The notes under the pieces were generated by a model that had not been told where the DNA came from, did not search any database, and was given only the letters and a program-made list of their open reading frames with translations. Source: an uncultured Eubacteriales bacterium (GTDB lineage Bacteria > Bacillota > Clostridia > Christensenellales > UMGS416). From it: a stretch of 64,000 bases of DNA. The position numbers and the translations under genes are program-made. The DNA is taken from the NCBI GenBank assembly GCA_900542005.1, contig UQLW01000011.1:1-64000 (forward strand), written 5' to 3'. Positions 42,969 through 51,566 of this stretch are shown here, piece by piece (position 1 is the stretch's first letter; each line of letters starts with the position of its first letter).

Positions 42969-43382
42969 ATGATCAAAGTAATTTACGGAAAGCGCGGATC
43001 CGGCAAAACCAAGCGGATTATTTCCCTGGCGAAAGCCGAAGCCGCCGCTTGCAAGGGCCATGTGGTATTCCTAGAAAAGGATAATCGCTGCATGCTGGAT
43101 CTTCCCCATGAGATCCGCTATGTGAACGCTGGAGAATATTCGATTAAGGATCCGGATGTATTTTATGGATTCGTAAGCGGTATGCTGGCGGCCAACTTCG
43201 ATATTGTGGATGTCTTTATCGACGCTTTGCCCTCCATTATCGGGTTGACAGCCGACGTAGAGCTTGAAAATTTCTTTAATAAGATGAAGAATCTGTCGGA
43301 GCAGATGCAGGTCAATATGATCATGTCGATCTCCGCAGGCGACGGCGCGCCGCCGGCCTTCCTGGAGCCCTACATCATATAG
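42969..43382 (+). CDS. Small P-loop NTP-binding protein
   Basis: This 137-aa protein begins MIKVIYGKRGSGKTKRI, with a Walker A motif (GKRGSGKT) in the first 12 residues, and has a hydrophobic strand ending in Asp, IVDVFIDALPSI, that may serve as Walker B. No further domain is present, so it is a minimal P-loop protein seen in Clostridia with unknown function. An AGGAGGA SD lies 6 bases before the ATG; an upstream in-frame ATG overlaps the promoter. A TATAAT at 42920-42925 supplies a probable -10. It is monocistronic. Confidence 0.75.
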   Translation: MIKVIYGKRGSGKTKRIISLAKAEAAACKGHVVFLEKDNRCMLDLPHEIRYVNAGEYSIKDPDVFYGFVSGMLAANFDIVDVFIDALPSIIGLTADVELENFFNKMKNLSEQMQVNMIMSISAGDGAPPAFLEPYII

Positions 43383-43390
43383 ATCGAATG

Positions 43391-43427
43391 ACCGCCGCAT
43401 CCGCTGATGCGGCGGTTTATTTTTTTG
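43391..43427 (+). terminator. Terminator of the small P-loop gene
   Basis: ACCGCCGCATC pairs with GATGCGGCGGT around CGCT, followed by TTATTTTTTT. Confidence 0.92.
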
Positions 43428-43431
43428 CCGC

Positions 43432-43460
43432 TTGACAAGGCGGGTATGAAGTGATATGGT
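43432..43460 (+). promoter_or_regulatory. Promoter of the trpS T-box transcript
   Basis: TTGACA at 43432-43437 and TATGGT at 43455-43460 are separated by 17 bases. Confidence 0.8.
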
Positions 43461-43466
43461 TTCAGT

Positions 43467-43710
43467 AAATCGTTGAGGGAGAGAAGTAACCGGATCAAGC
43501 GCAGCGAAAGCGAGCCGGGGCAGGTGGAAGCCCGGCGCGGGCGGGCCGGTGAATGGGCTCCGGAGAGCGGACCGAGGGCGTGCTGGCCGGTAGGCTCCGA
43601 CGGATTCCCACCGTGAACGGGGAGGCCGGTCAAAGCGCCGGAGCGGATGATACATTTCAGGTGGCATAGCAGGGGAACCTGTCCTGAGTAAGGACGGGTT
43701 CCCCTTTTTT
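43467..43710 (+). ncRNA. Tryptophan T-box leader of trpS
   Basis: The specifier loop has AGTA at 43485-43488 opposite GAA-TGG at 43551-43556, closed by ACCGG/CCGGT; TGG is the Trp codon. The T-box itself is a variant, GGTGGCATAGC at 43660-43670, whose TGGC would pair with a GCCA tRNA 3' end, consistent with the G73 of tRNA-Trp. CAGG (43659-43662) with CCTG (43678-43681) can form the antiterminator. The competing terminator is GGGGAACC...GGTTCCCC at 43672-43704, then TTTTTT. Uncharged tRNA-Trp should allow readthrough into trpS. Confidence 0.9.
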
Positions 43711-43731
43711 CATGAATAAGCGAGGGGAAGG

Positions 43732-44742
43732 ATGATCGACATGTCTGAACAGCCAATGAAGAAAAAACGGATCTTTTCCGGCATACAGCCCTCGGGCAAC
43801 CTGCACCTGGGCAACTACTTGGGCGCCCTGCGCAATTGGGTGCTGCTGAGCGACGAATACGACTGCTTCTACTGTATCGTGGATATGCATGCCATTACGG
43901 TGCGTCAGACGCCCGCCGATCTGCGCAAAAGGAGCCTGGAGCTGGCGGCGCTCTTTATGGCCAGCGGCTTGGATCCGGAAAAGAACGTGATTTTTATCCA
44001 GTCCCATGTACCGGCCCATGCCGAGCTGGCCTGGGTGCTCAACTGCAACGCCTACATGGGCGAGCTGGGCCGCATGACCCAGTTTAAGGAGAAGAGCTCC
44101 AAGCAGGGCGACAATATCGGGGCGGGCCTGTTTACCTATCCCACCCTGATGGCGGCGGATATCCTGCTCTATCAGGCGGATCTCGTACCGGTAGGCAGCG
44201 ACCAGAAGCAGCACCTGGAGCTGACCCGGGACCTGGCGGTCCGCTTCAATAACGCCTATGGCGATACCTTCGTCGTGCCGGATCCCTATATCCCCAAGGC
44301 CGGCGCGCGGATCATGAGCCTGCAGGATCCCACCAGCAAGATGAGCAAATCCGGCGATTCCACCATCGCCATGCTGGAGGATCCGGCGGTAATCCGCAAG
44401 AAGATCCGCCGGGCGGTGACCGACCTGGATGGCCAGATCCGCTTTGATCCAGAGCAGAAGCCCGGGATTACCAACCTTATCAATATCTATTCGGCGATTA
44501 CCCATAAAACAGCCGAAGAGATTGAACGGGAATTCGACGGCCAGGGATACGGCACATTCAAGGACGCGGTGGCCGATGTGGTCATCGAGGAGCTGACGCC
44601 CATCCAGACGCGGGTGAAGGAGCTGCTGGGCGAAAAGGATTACCTGCTGCGCGTGCTGAACGAGGGCGCCGATAAGGCGGCCTATGTGGCGCGGAAGACG
44701 CTGAGCAAGGTATACCGCAAGGTCGGTTTTGTGGCGCGCTAA
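43732..44742 (+). CDS. trpS: Tryptophan-tRNA ligase
   Basis: This class I aminoacyl-tRNA synthetase charges tRNA-Trp. The HIGH-type motif is PSGNLHLGNYLGAL near residue 20, and the KMSKS loop is TSKMSKSGDS near residue 203. The 336-aa length is normal for bacterial TrpRS. Two starts are possible, ATG at 43732 or 43741; AGGGGAAGG precedes both. Expression is controlled by the T-box leader whose specifier is TGG, and a terminator follows. Confidence 0.97.
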   Translation: MIDMSEQPMKKKRIFSGIQPSGNLHLGNYLGALRNWVLLSDEYDCFYCIVDMHAITVRQTPADLRKRSLELAALFMASGLDPEKNVIFIQSHVPAHAELAWVLNCNAYMGELGRMTQFKEKSSKQGDNIGAGLFTYPTLMAADILLYQADLVPVGSDQKQHLELTRDLAVRFNNAYGDTFVVPDPYIPKAGARIMSLQDPTSKMSKSGDSTIAMLEDPAVIRKKIRRAVTDLDGQIRFDPEQKPGITNLINIYSAITHKTAEEIEREFDGQGYGTFKDAVADVVIEELTPIQTRVKELLGEKDYLLRVLNEGADKAAYVARKTLSKVYRKVGFVAR

Positions 44743-44774
44743 GCCAGCGCGCCGCAAAGCCCCGATGGGAGCTG

Positions 44775-44814
44775 ACGGCTGGACGCTGAAAAAGCGTTCA
44801 GCCGTATTTTTTTG
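44775..44814 (+). terminator. Terminator of trpS
   Basis: ACGGCTGGACGC pairs with GCGTTCAGCCGT (one G-T) around TGAAAAA, followed by ATTTTTTT. Confidence 0.9.
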
Positions 44815-44824
44815 CACAGGCAGC

Positions 44825-44852
44825 TTGACATCTGCATAGAATGTACTATAAT
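44825..44852 (+). promoter_or_regulatory. Promoter of the metal efflux operon
   Basis: TTGACA at 44825-44830 and TATAAT at 44847-44852 are separated by 16 bases; both hexamers are consensus. Confidence 0.88.
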
Positions 44853-44854
44853 AA

Positions 44855-44876
44855 CATATGAACAATAATTCATATG
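44855..44876. promoter_or_regulatory. ArsR/SmtB-type operator
   Basis: CATATGAA-N6-TTCATATG is a perfect 8+8 inverted repeat directly after the -10 box, overlapping the transcription start and ending 8 bases before the regulator start codon. The ATATGAA/TTCATAT half-sites match those of CadC/SmtB-family repressors. Metal binding by the product of the first gene should relieve repression. Confidence 0.85.
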
Positions 44877-44883
44877 AAAGGAT

Positions 44884-45255
44884 GTGATTCAAACGCCTGA
44901 AGCAAATGGCACGGAACGGTGCGAATTTATCCACGTCCACGAAGATATTGTGGAAAAGGTGATGAAACAGATGCCGGAGGAGGAAATCCTCTATGATCTT
45001 GCGGAGCTTTTCAAGATTTTCGGGGATTCCACCCGCATCAAAATCCTGTATGTGCTTTTTGAATCGGAAATGTGCGTATGCGATATCGCCCAGCTGCTGA
45101 ATCTATCGCAGTCGGCGGTTTCCCATCAGCTGCGGGCGCTGAAGCAGAGCAAGCTCGTAAAATACCGCCGCGAGGGTAAGACGGTCTTCTATTCGCTGGC
45201 GGATGGCCATGTCCGGACCATCATCGATCAGGGCATGGAGCATGTAGCGGAATAA
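44884..45255 (+). CDS. ArsR/SmtB-family metal-sensing repressor (CadC-like)
   Basis: This 123-aa winged-helix repressor has FKIFGDSTRIKILYVLFE, CVCDIAQLLNLSQSAVSHQLRAL and the wing RREGKTVFYSL. The CadC-type metal site is visible: an N-terminal CEFIHVHE and the CVC pair in ESEMCVCDIA. It probably senses Cd, Pb or Zn. The start is GTG at 44884; the AAAGGA upstream is unusually close, and it overlaps the edge of the operator, so translation may be weak. The other two genes of the operon follow within 21 bases each. Confidence 0.92.
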   Translation: MIQTPEANGTERCEFIHVHEDIVEKVMKQMPEEEILYDLAELFKIFGDSTRIKILYVLFESEMCVCDIAQLLNLSQSAVSHQLRALKQSKLVKYRREGKTVFYSLADGHVRTIIDQGMEHVAE

Positions 45256-45276
45256 ATGCGATAGGAGGAACGGGAT

Positions 45277-45495
45277 GTGAAAAAGGTTTACAAGCTGCAG
45301 GATCTGGACTGCGCCAACTGCGCCGCGAAAATGGAGGACGCCATCCGCCGGATTGACGGGGTTCAGGAGGCTTCGGTGAGCTTCATGGCGCAAAAGCTGA
45401 CGATTACCGCAGACGACGCGCGCTTTGATGCGATCATGAAGGAGGTGGTCAAGGCCTGCCGCCGTGTGGAGCCGGACTGCCTGATCAAGCTATAA
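45277..45495 (+). CDS. Heavy-metal-associated (HMA) domain protein
   Basis: This 72-aa ferredoxin-like metal-binding protein has the motif LDCANCAAKMEDAI near residue 9 (CxxC). It starts at GTG with a GGAGGAA SD. Usually this domain is fused to the N-terminus of the efflux ATPase; here it is a separate gene immediately before an ATPase that lacks an HMA domain, so it may serve as the metal chaperone or detached regulatory domain of that pump. Confidence 0.9.
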   Translation: MKKVYKLQDLDCANCAAKMEDAIRRIDGVQEASVSFMAQKLTITADDARFDAIMKEVVKACRRVEPDCLIKL

Positions 45496-45515
45496 AAGAA
45501 AAGGAGCGATTTCCC

Positions 45516-47372
45516 GTGAGCAGAAAACAGAAAAAGATGCTGGCCCGCATTCTGGTCGCGGCGGTGCTGTTTGGGGTGGCGGCGTGCATTCCAGCCCAGG
45601 GATTTGTCCGTCTTGGGCTCTTTCTTATCCCCTATGGGGTGATCGGGTGGGACGTGCTTTGGAAGGCGCTGCGCAACCTCGTCCGGGGCCAGATGTTTGA
45701 CGAGAGCTTCCTGATGGCTTTGGCGACCGTGGGCGCCCTTTGTATCGGCGATTATCCTGAAAGCGTATTTGTCATGCTGTTCTACCAGGTGGGCGAGCTT
45801 TTCCAGAGCTATGCAGTGGGCCGCTCCCGGAAGTCGATTGCCGCGTTGATGGATATCCGGCCGGATTATGCCAATGTGGAGCGCGGAAGCGTGCTGGAGC
45901 AGGTGGATCCGGAGGAGGTTGCTGTCGGAGATGTGATCGTGGTGAAGCCCGGCGAGCGAATCCCCCTGGACGGCGAGATCCTGGAAGGCGCGACCACGAT
46001 GAATACCTCGGCCCTGACCGGCGAATCGCTGCCCCGGGAGGCCGCTGTAGGCGATCAGGTGATCAGCGGCTGCGTGAACCTGACAGGGGTGATCCGCGTG
46101 AAGGTCATCAAGCCCTATGGCGAATCCACCGTCGCCAAGATTCTGGACCTTGTGGAGAACTCCAGCGCCAAAAAGGCCCAAACGGAGAACTTTATCACCC
46201 GGTTTGCCCGGTATTATACGCCGGCCGTGGTGGTGGGCGCGGTGCTGCTGGCCGCAGTCCCTCCGCTTATGCTGCGGCAGAGCTTCAGCCTGTGGCTGGA
46301 GCGCGCGCTGACCTTCCTGGTCATCTCCTGCCCTTGCGCCCTGGTGATCTCTGTACCGCTCAGCTTCTTCGGCGGCATTGGCGGCGCTTCCAAAAGGGGA
46401 ATTCTGGTGAAGGGCAGCAACTACCTGGAGGCCCTGGCCCAAACCCGGCTTGTGGTATTTGATAAGACGGGTACCCTGACCCGGGGGAGCTTCGAGGTGA
46501 CCGCCATCCATCCGGATCAGGTATCGGAGGAGGCGCTGCTGGAGCTGGCGGCCCTGGCGGAAAGCTATTCTGACCACCCCATTGCCCAGTCCCTGCGCGC
46601 GGCCTGCTCCAAGGAGCTGGACGCCGGACGCGTGCAGCAGGCGGAGGAGGTGGCGGGCCACGGCATACGGGCGCTGGTGGATGGGCGCCGCGTCTATGCG
46701 GGCAACGGTAAGCTGATGGATGAAGCCGGCGTCGCATGGCGCGAGTGCCACCGGACCGGCACGGTGATCCATGTGGCGGTGGACGGCGAATATGCGGGCC
46801 ATATCGTCATCTCCGATGAGGTCAAGCCGGACGCGGCGGAGGCGATCCGCCTTTTGAAAAAGGAAGGCGTGCGCCGGACGGTGATGCTGACCGGAGACCG
46901 CACAGAGGTGGGCGAGGCCGTGGCCCGCCAGCTGGCTATCGACGAGGTCTATACGCAGCTCATGCCTGCCGGCAAGGTGGAAAAGGTAGAAGCGCTGCTC
47001 AAGGGCAAGGGCCCCAAGGAAAAGCTGGCCTTTGTCGGCGACGGGATAAACGACGCGCCGGTATTATCCCGGGCAGATCTGGGGATCGCCATGGGGGGCC
47101 TGGGCTCTGATGCAGCCATCGAGGCGGCAGATATTGTCCTGATGGACGATAAGCCCTCCCAAATTGCCGAAGCGATGCGTATTTCTAAAAAGACGCTGCG
47201 CATTGTCAAGCAAAATATTGTCTTTGCCCTGGGGATCAAGGCGGCGGTGCTGCTGCTGGGCGCGCTGGGCGCCGCCACCATGTGGGAGGCCGTGTTTGCC
47301 GACGTGGGCGTATCGGTGATCGCCATCCTCAACGCGATGCGGGCGCTGCGGGTGGAGGACGGCGAAGCATAA
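45516..47372 (+). CDS. cadA: Heavy-metal-translocating P1B-type ATPase (CadA/ZntA-like)
   Basis: This 618-aa membrane pump exports divalent soft metals (Cd, Zn, Pb). It has about eight helices, the A-domain LTGESLPRE, the metal-site CPC in SCPCALVISVP, phosphorylation site VFDKTGTLTRG near residue 320, the HP motif in SDHPIAQSLR and the hinge GDGINDAPVL. The CPC-ALV-SVP context indicates P1B-2 specificity and not copper. It has no N-terminal HMA domain and only a short basic N-terminus. GTG start with AAAAGGAG. The operon ends at a terminator 16 bases downstream. Confidence 0.94.
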   Translation: MSRKQKKMLARILVAAVLFGVAACIPAQGFVRLGLFLIPYGVIGWDVLWKALRNLVRGQMFDESFLMALATVGALCIGDYPESVFVMLFYQVGELFQSYAVGRSRKSIAALMDIRPDYANVERGSVLEQVDPEEVAVGDVIVVKPGERIPLDGEILEGATTMNTSALTGESLPREAAVGDQVISGCVNLTGVIRVKVIKPYGESTVAKILDLVENSSAKKAQTENFITRFARYYTPAVVVGAVLLAAVPPLMLRQSFSLWLERALTFLVISCPCALVISVPLSFFGGIGGASKRGILVKGSNYLEALAQTRLVVFDKTGTLTRGSFEVTAIHPDQVSEEALLELAALAESYSDHPIAQSLRAACSKELDAGRVQQAEEVAGHGIRALVDGRRVYAGNGKLMDEAGVAWRECHRTGTVIHVAVDGEYAGHIVISDEVKPDAAEAIRLLKKEGVRRTVMLTGDRTEVGEAVARQLAIDEVYTQLMPAGKVEKVEALLKGKGPKEKLAFVGDGINDAPVLSRADLGIAMGGLGSDAAIEAADIVLMDDKPSQIAEAMRISKKTLRIVKQNIVFALGIKAAVLLLGALGAATMWEAVFADVGVSVIAILNAMRALRVEDGEA

Positions 47373-47388
47373 CCCTGTAGGAAGAAGG

Positions 47389-47417
47389 GCCGGCTGGCAG
47401 CAGCCGGCTCATTTTTG
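47389..47417 (+). terminator. Terminator of the metal efflux operon
   Basis: GCCGGCTG pairs with CAGCCGGC around GCAG, followed by TCATTTTTG. Confidence 0.88.
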
Positions 47418-47440
47418 TCTGATTCGGCTGGCGGTAAAGG

Positions 47441-47469
47441 TTGTGATCTGTCTATAAATCAGGTACAAT
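47441..47469 (+). promoter_or_regulatory. Promoter of the GGDEF gene
   Basis: TTGTGA at 47441-47446 and TACAAT at 47464-47469 are separated by 17 bases. The leader of about 95 bases contains a GGCG-TAA-CGCC hairpin and a GC-rich hairpin close to the SD; it lacks the c-di-GMP riboswitch consensus. Confidence 0.6.
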
Positions 47470-47571
47470 AGATACAATATTAAAATTGAAATAGATGGAG
47501 ACAACAGGCGTAACGCCGCTGAGCCCCCGGGCGCGGGACAAGGGCGTCCGGGGCGGGCGCAGGGAGGGAAT

Positions 47572-49746
47572 ATGAAAGAGGAGCTTCAGGAGGCTAAGCG
47601 TGCGCTTTCCGGCATGATGCGGGCCTATCTTGTGGATCGCGATGTGGAAGGTACGCTGCGCTTCGCGGCAGAGGACATCTATTCTGTGGGCCTGGGGCAG
47701 GGGACGGCCGCCCTGGGGCGGGAGGCGCTCCAACGCCTGATAGAATGCGAGATTGCCGCAGACCCAGAGCCCTATGAAATCCGCGAGGAGCGCTTCGAGG
47801 CGAAGGCCGCGGGGACGGGCGTAACGGTCCTGTACCGCCTGCGGGTCGGCCGGCCCGGCGAGGCGGAACAGACGATCTGCCAGACGGCCAGCCTGCAGAA
47901 GGAGCAGGGCGCCTATAGGGTCAGCGTGACGCATACCTCATTGGCGCGGCAGAGGGGGAACGGCGGCCCGATGGAGCAGGCGCTGCAGGAGAAGCAAGCC
48001 CAGCTGGAGCAGGCGCGGAGAACGCTGAGGGAATTAACCGACTCCATACCCGGCGGCATCGGGAAAATCGCCCTGGACGATGGGCTAACCCTGATCGAGG
48101 GTAACGAGGCCCTTTTTGCGCTGTACGGGTATACACGGCAGCAGATGATGAGCGAGCTTGGCAACCGGCTGGCAGACGCAATGCCGGCAGATGAGCTGCG
48201 GGCGCTACGGAGCGCGATGGAGGCGGCGCGCAGGGAGGCCGGCGGCTTCTTTGAGGTGGAGAGCCGCATATCCCGCAGGGACGGCAGCCGGGCCGACCTG
48301 CTGATCCGGGGCGCGTGGCTTGGGCATCAGTCTGGCGATATGGTGCGCTGTATGATGGTGGATATCACCGCCAGGAAAAGAATGGAGCGGGCGCTGCGCC
48401 TGAGCGAGGAGCGCTTCCGTGTCGCACTGTCCAAGACCAGCAATACCGTCTTTGACTATCATGTGGCCGACCGGTCGGCCACATGGCCGGAGCCAGCCAT
48501 GGCGGTCCTGGGCCTGCCGCGATCTATGGAGGAGATGCCGGAGGCGATGGTCAAGAGGGGCAGCGTCCTGCCGGAGTTTGCCGATGATTGGCTCAAGCTA
48601 TATCAGCGTATCGGCGAGGGGGCGAATACGGCGTCCGGTACCGTTAAAATGCGCGACGCCCAGGGCAGCGAGGTATGGTTCCATATTACCCTGACGGCGC
48701 TGGAGGAAACGGGCCAGGCCATTGGGATCCTGGAGGATGTAACCCGGCAGAAGGAGCGGGAGGTGCGCTACCGTCAGCGGGAGCAGTACCGCAAGGCCAT
48801 GCTGGCAGAGGCGGTGGTATATCTGGAGATGAACGTAAGCCGTAATCAGGTGGAGCTGTGCCAGGGGGATTGGGAATACCTGCCGCCGGAGGCGGCCCAG
48901 TGCCAGTCCTATGACGGGCTGATGACGCTTCTGGCCAATCAGGCGGTGTTCTCCCAGGATCGCGAAGCCTATGAGCAGGCCTATAACCGTCAGCAGGTCC
49001 TGGACAGCTTTGAGGCAGGGGCAATGGAGCTGCGCCATGAGCACCGGTGGGTCCGCCAGGATGGCACGGTGCGCTGGGTGGCCAATATGATGCATATGCT
49101 CCAGGACGCCGACACCGGGGATACCCGGGGCTTTGCCTATATCCGGGATATTGACCGGCAGAAGCGGGAGGAGCTGGCGCTGCGCTACCGTTCGGAGCGC
49201 GACGCGCTGACCGGCCTGTACAACAAGCGGCAGACAGAGCAGATGATTAAGCGTATCCTTCAGACCTCGCCGCCCGATACCGGACACGCTTTTTTCATGA
49301 TCGATATGGATCATCTCAAGAAGGTCAACGATACCTGCGGCCATATGGCCGGCGACGCGCTGCTGGCGGACTGCGCCCGGCAGCTGTCGGGTATTTTCCG
49401 CCATGACGATGTCATTGGCCGCATCGGAGGGGATGAGTTCGTGGTGTTTGTCCGCGACATCGTCTCGCCGGATTTTGTTGCGGAAAAGGCCAGGCAGATC
49501 GGCCTTGCGCTGGGAGAATCGGCGGAGCAGGCCCGGATGGGCGTGGCCTGTACCTGCAGCGTCGGCGCGGCGCTCTATCCCCGGGACGGCCAGGGCTTTG
49601 AGCGGCTGTATCAGCGGGCGGATATCGCCCTGTATGAGGCCAAGCGCAGGGGGCGTAATCTGTTCGTATTTTACGATCCAAGCTTTGATCACGGCCAGTG
49701 GACGCCGCAGTGGCGCACCGCGATTGATTCAGAGGCGGGGCGCTAG
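47572..49746 (+). CDS. Cytosolic PAS-GGDEF diguanylate cyclase with an N-terminal SnoaL-like domain
   Basis: This 724-aa protein probably makes cyclic di-GMP. In order: a SnoaL/NTF2-like domain (about 1-125), a short coiled coil (about 132-155), three PAS/PAC modules (about 150-265, 275-395 and 400-535), and a GGDEF domain (about 540-715). The active-site loop is RIGGDEFVVFV, and RHDD five residues before it forms the product-inhibition I-site. There is no membrane helix, so it senses internal signals. The GGGAGGG SD is 5 bases from the ATG. It is monocistronic. Confidence 0.92.
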   Translation: MKEELQEAKRALSGMMRAYLVDRDVEGTLRFAAEDIYSVGLGQGTAALGREALQRLIECEIAADPEPYEIREERFEAKAAGTGVTVLYRLRVGRPGEAEQTICQTASLQKEQGAYRVSVTHTSLARQRGNGGPMEQALQEKQAQLEQARRTLRELTDSIPGGIGKIALDDGLTLIEGNEALFALYGYTRQQMMSELGNRLADAMPADELRALRSAMEAARREAGGFFEVESRISRRDGSRADLLIRGAWLGHQSGDMVRCMMVDITARKRMERALRLSEERFRVALSKTSNTVFDYHVADRSATWPEPAMAVLGLPRSMEEMPEAMVKRGSVLPEFADDWLKLYQRIGEGANTASGTVKMRDAQGSEVWFHITLTALEETGQAIGILEDVTRQKEREVRYRQREQYRKAMLAEAVVYLEMNVSRNQVELCQGDWEYLPPEAAQCQSYDGLMTLLANQAVFSQDREAYEQAYNRQQVLDSFEAGAMELRHEHRWVRQDGTVRWVANMMHMLQDADTGDTRGFAYIRDIDRQKREELALRYRSERDALTGLYNKRQTEQMIKRILQTSPPDTGHAFFMIDMDHLKKVNDTCGHMAGDALLADCARQLSGIFRHDDVIGRIGGDEFVVFVRDIVSPDFVAEKARQIGLALGESAEQARMGVACTCSVGAALYPRDGQGFERLYQRADIALYEAKRRGRNLFVFYDPSFDHGQWTPQWRTAIDSEAGR

Positions 49747-49763
49747 GCAGGCCTCCATGAAGC

Positions 49764-49800
49764 GGCGGGACCGGCAGATTTGCCTTCCCGCCTTGTTTTT
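49764..49800 (+). terminator. Terminator of the GGDEF gene
   Basis: GGCGGGA pairs with TCCCGCC and encloses a second stem GGCA/TGCC, followed by TTGTTTTT. Confidence 0.8.
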
Positions 49801-49808
49801 GGTATGAT
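49780..49808 (+). promoter_or_regulatory. Possible promoter of tgt
   Basis: TTGCCT at 49780-49785 and TATGAT at 49803-49808 are separated by 17 bases. It overlaps the preceding terminator, so its -35 region lies inside the hairpin. Confidence 0.5.
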
Positions 49809-49810
49809 AA

Positions 49811-50986
<1,176 letters not shown>

Positions 50987-51008
50987 ATACAAAATTTGCG
51001 CAAATGAC

Positions 51009-51037
51009 TTGAAAAAATCAGCCCGGCAAGGTATGAT
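51009..51037 (+). promoter_or_regulatory. Promoter of yajC
   Basis: TTGAAA at 51009-51014 and TATGAT at 51032-51037 are separated by 17 bases. Confidence 0.7.
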
Positions 51038-51073
51038 ATTCAAAGTAATCACACGAGAAACGGAGAATGAGAC

Positions 51074-51391
51074 ATGATGACCCAACTGTATTTGGTGACA
51101 GGATCCGGCGCTTCCACCATTTCCTTTATTGTGATGATGGTGGCGATGATCGCTTTGTTCTACTTTATGCTGATCCGCCCCCAGCAGAAGCAGCAGAAGA
51201 AGATCAACGACATGCTGAACAACCTGAAGGTAGGCGACCGCGTGAAGACCATCGGCGGCCTGTACGGCCGTATTGTCCGCATCAAGGATGAGGTTGTCAT
51301 CCTGGAGGTCGGCGCCAACAAGGTGGAGATGCCCTTCTCCCGCCGGGCTATCGGCACCGTAGAGGATGCCGACGTGGAAAACGAGCTGTAA
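51074..51391 (+). CDS. yajC: Preprotein translocase subunit YajC
   Basis: This 105-aa single-pass membrane protein has one helix (about residues 14-34, MMVAMIALFYFMLI) followed by the family motif RPQQKQQKKINDMLNNLKVG and GGLYGRIVRIKDEVV. It associates with SecDF in the Sec translocon. It follows tgt by 87 bases with its own promoter and terminator; secD and secF are not downstream here. Two adjacent ATG codons (51074 and 51077) could start it. Confidence 0.95.
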   Translation: MMTQLYLVTGSGASTISFIVMMVAMIALFYFMLIRPQQKQQKKINDMLNNLKVGDRVKTIGGLYGRIVRIKDEVVILEVGANKVEMPFSRRAIGTVEDADVENEL

Positions 51392-51400
51392 GCTGACGCG

Positions 51401-51440
51401 TACCGCCGCCGCCGATGTATGTCGCGGCGGTTTTCTTTTT
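51401..51440 (+). terminator. Terminator of yajC
   Basis: ACCGCCGC pairs with GCGGCGGT around a loop of about 13 bases, followed by TTTCTTTTT. Confidence 0.8.
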
Positions 51441-51456
51441 CCCCAGGGGGAGCGCC

Positions 51457-51485
51457 TTGCGAAAAAGGCGAAAAAAGGCTATAAT
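51457..51485 (+). promoter_or_regulatory. Promoter of the miaB-mutSL-miaA operon
   Basis: TTGCGA at 51457-51462 and TATAAT at 51480-51485 are separated by 17 bases. No other promoter-sized gap occurs before the methionine-lyase-like gene, so it probably drives six genes. Confidence 0.75.
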
Positions 51486-51566
51486 TGATGCTGTCGGCAA
51501 AATCCGACTCCAAAGCCCTGCGGTGCGCCTGCCGGGCGCATCATAAGAAGGAGGGACGTCCCCTAC

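Noticed and set aside
47476..47571. Possible c-di-GMP riboswitch in the leader of the GGDEF gene
   Set aside because: No GEMM consensus is present; the two GC hairpins are simple.
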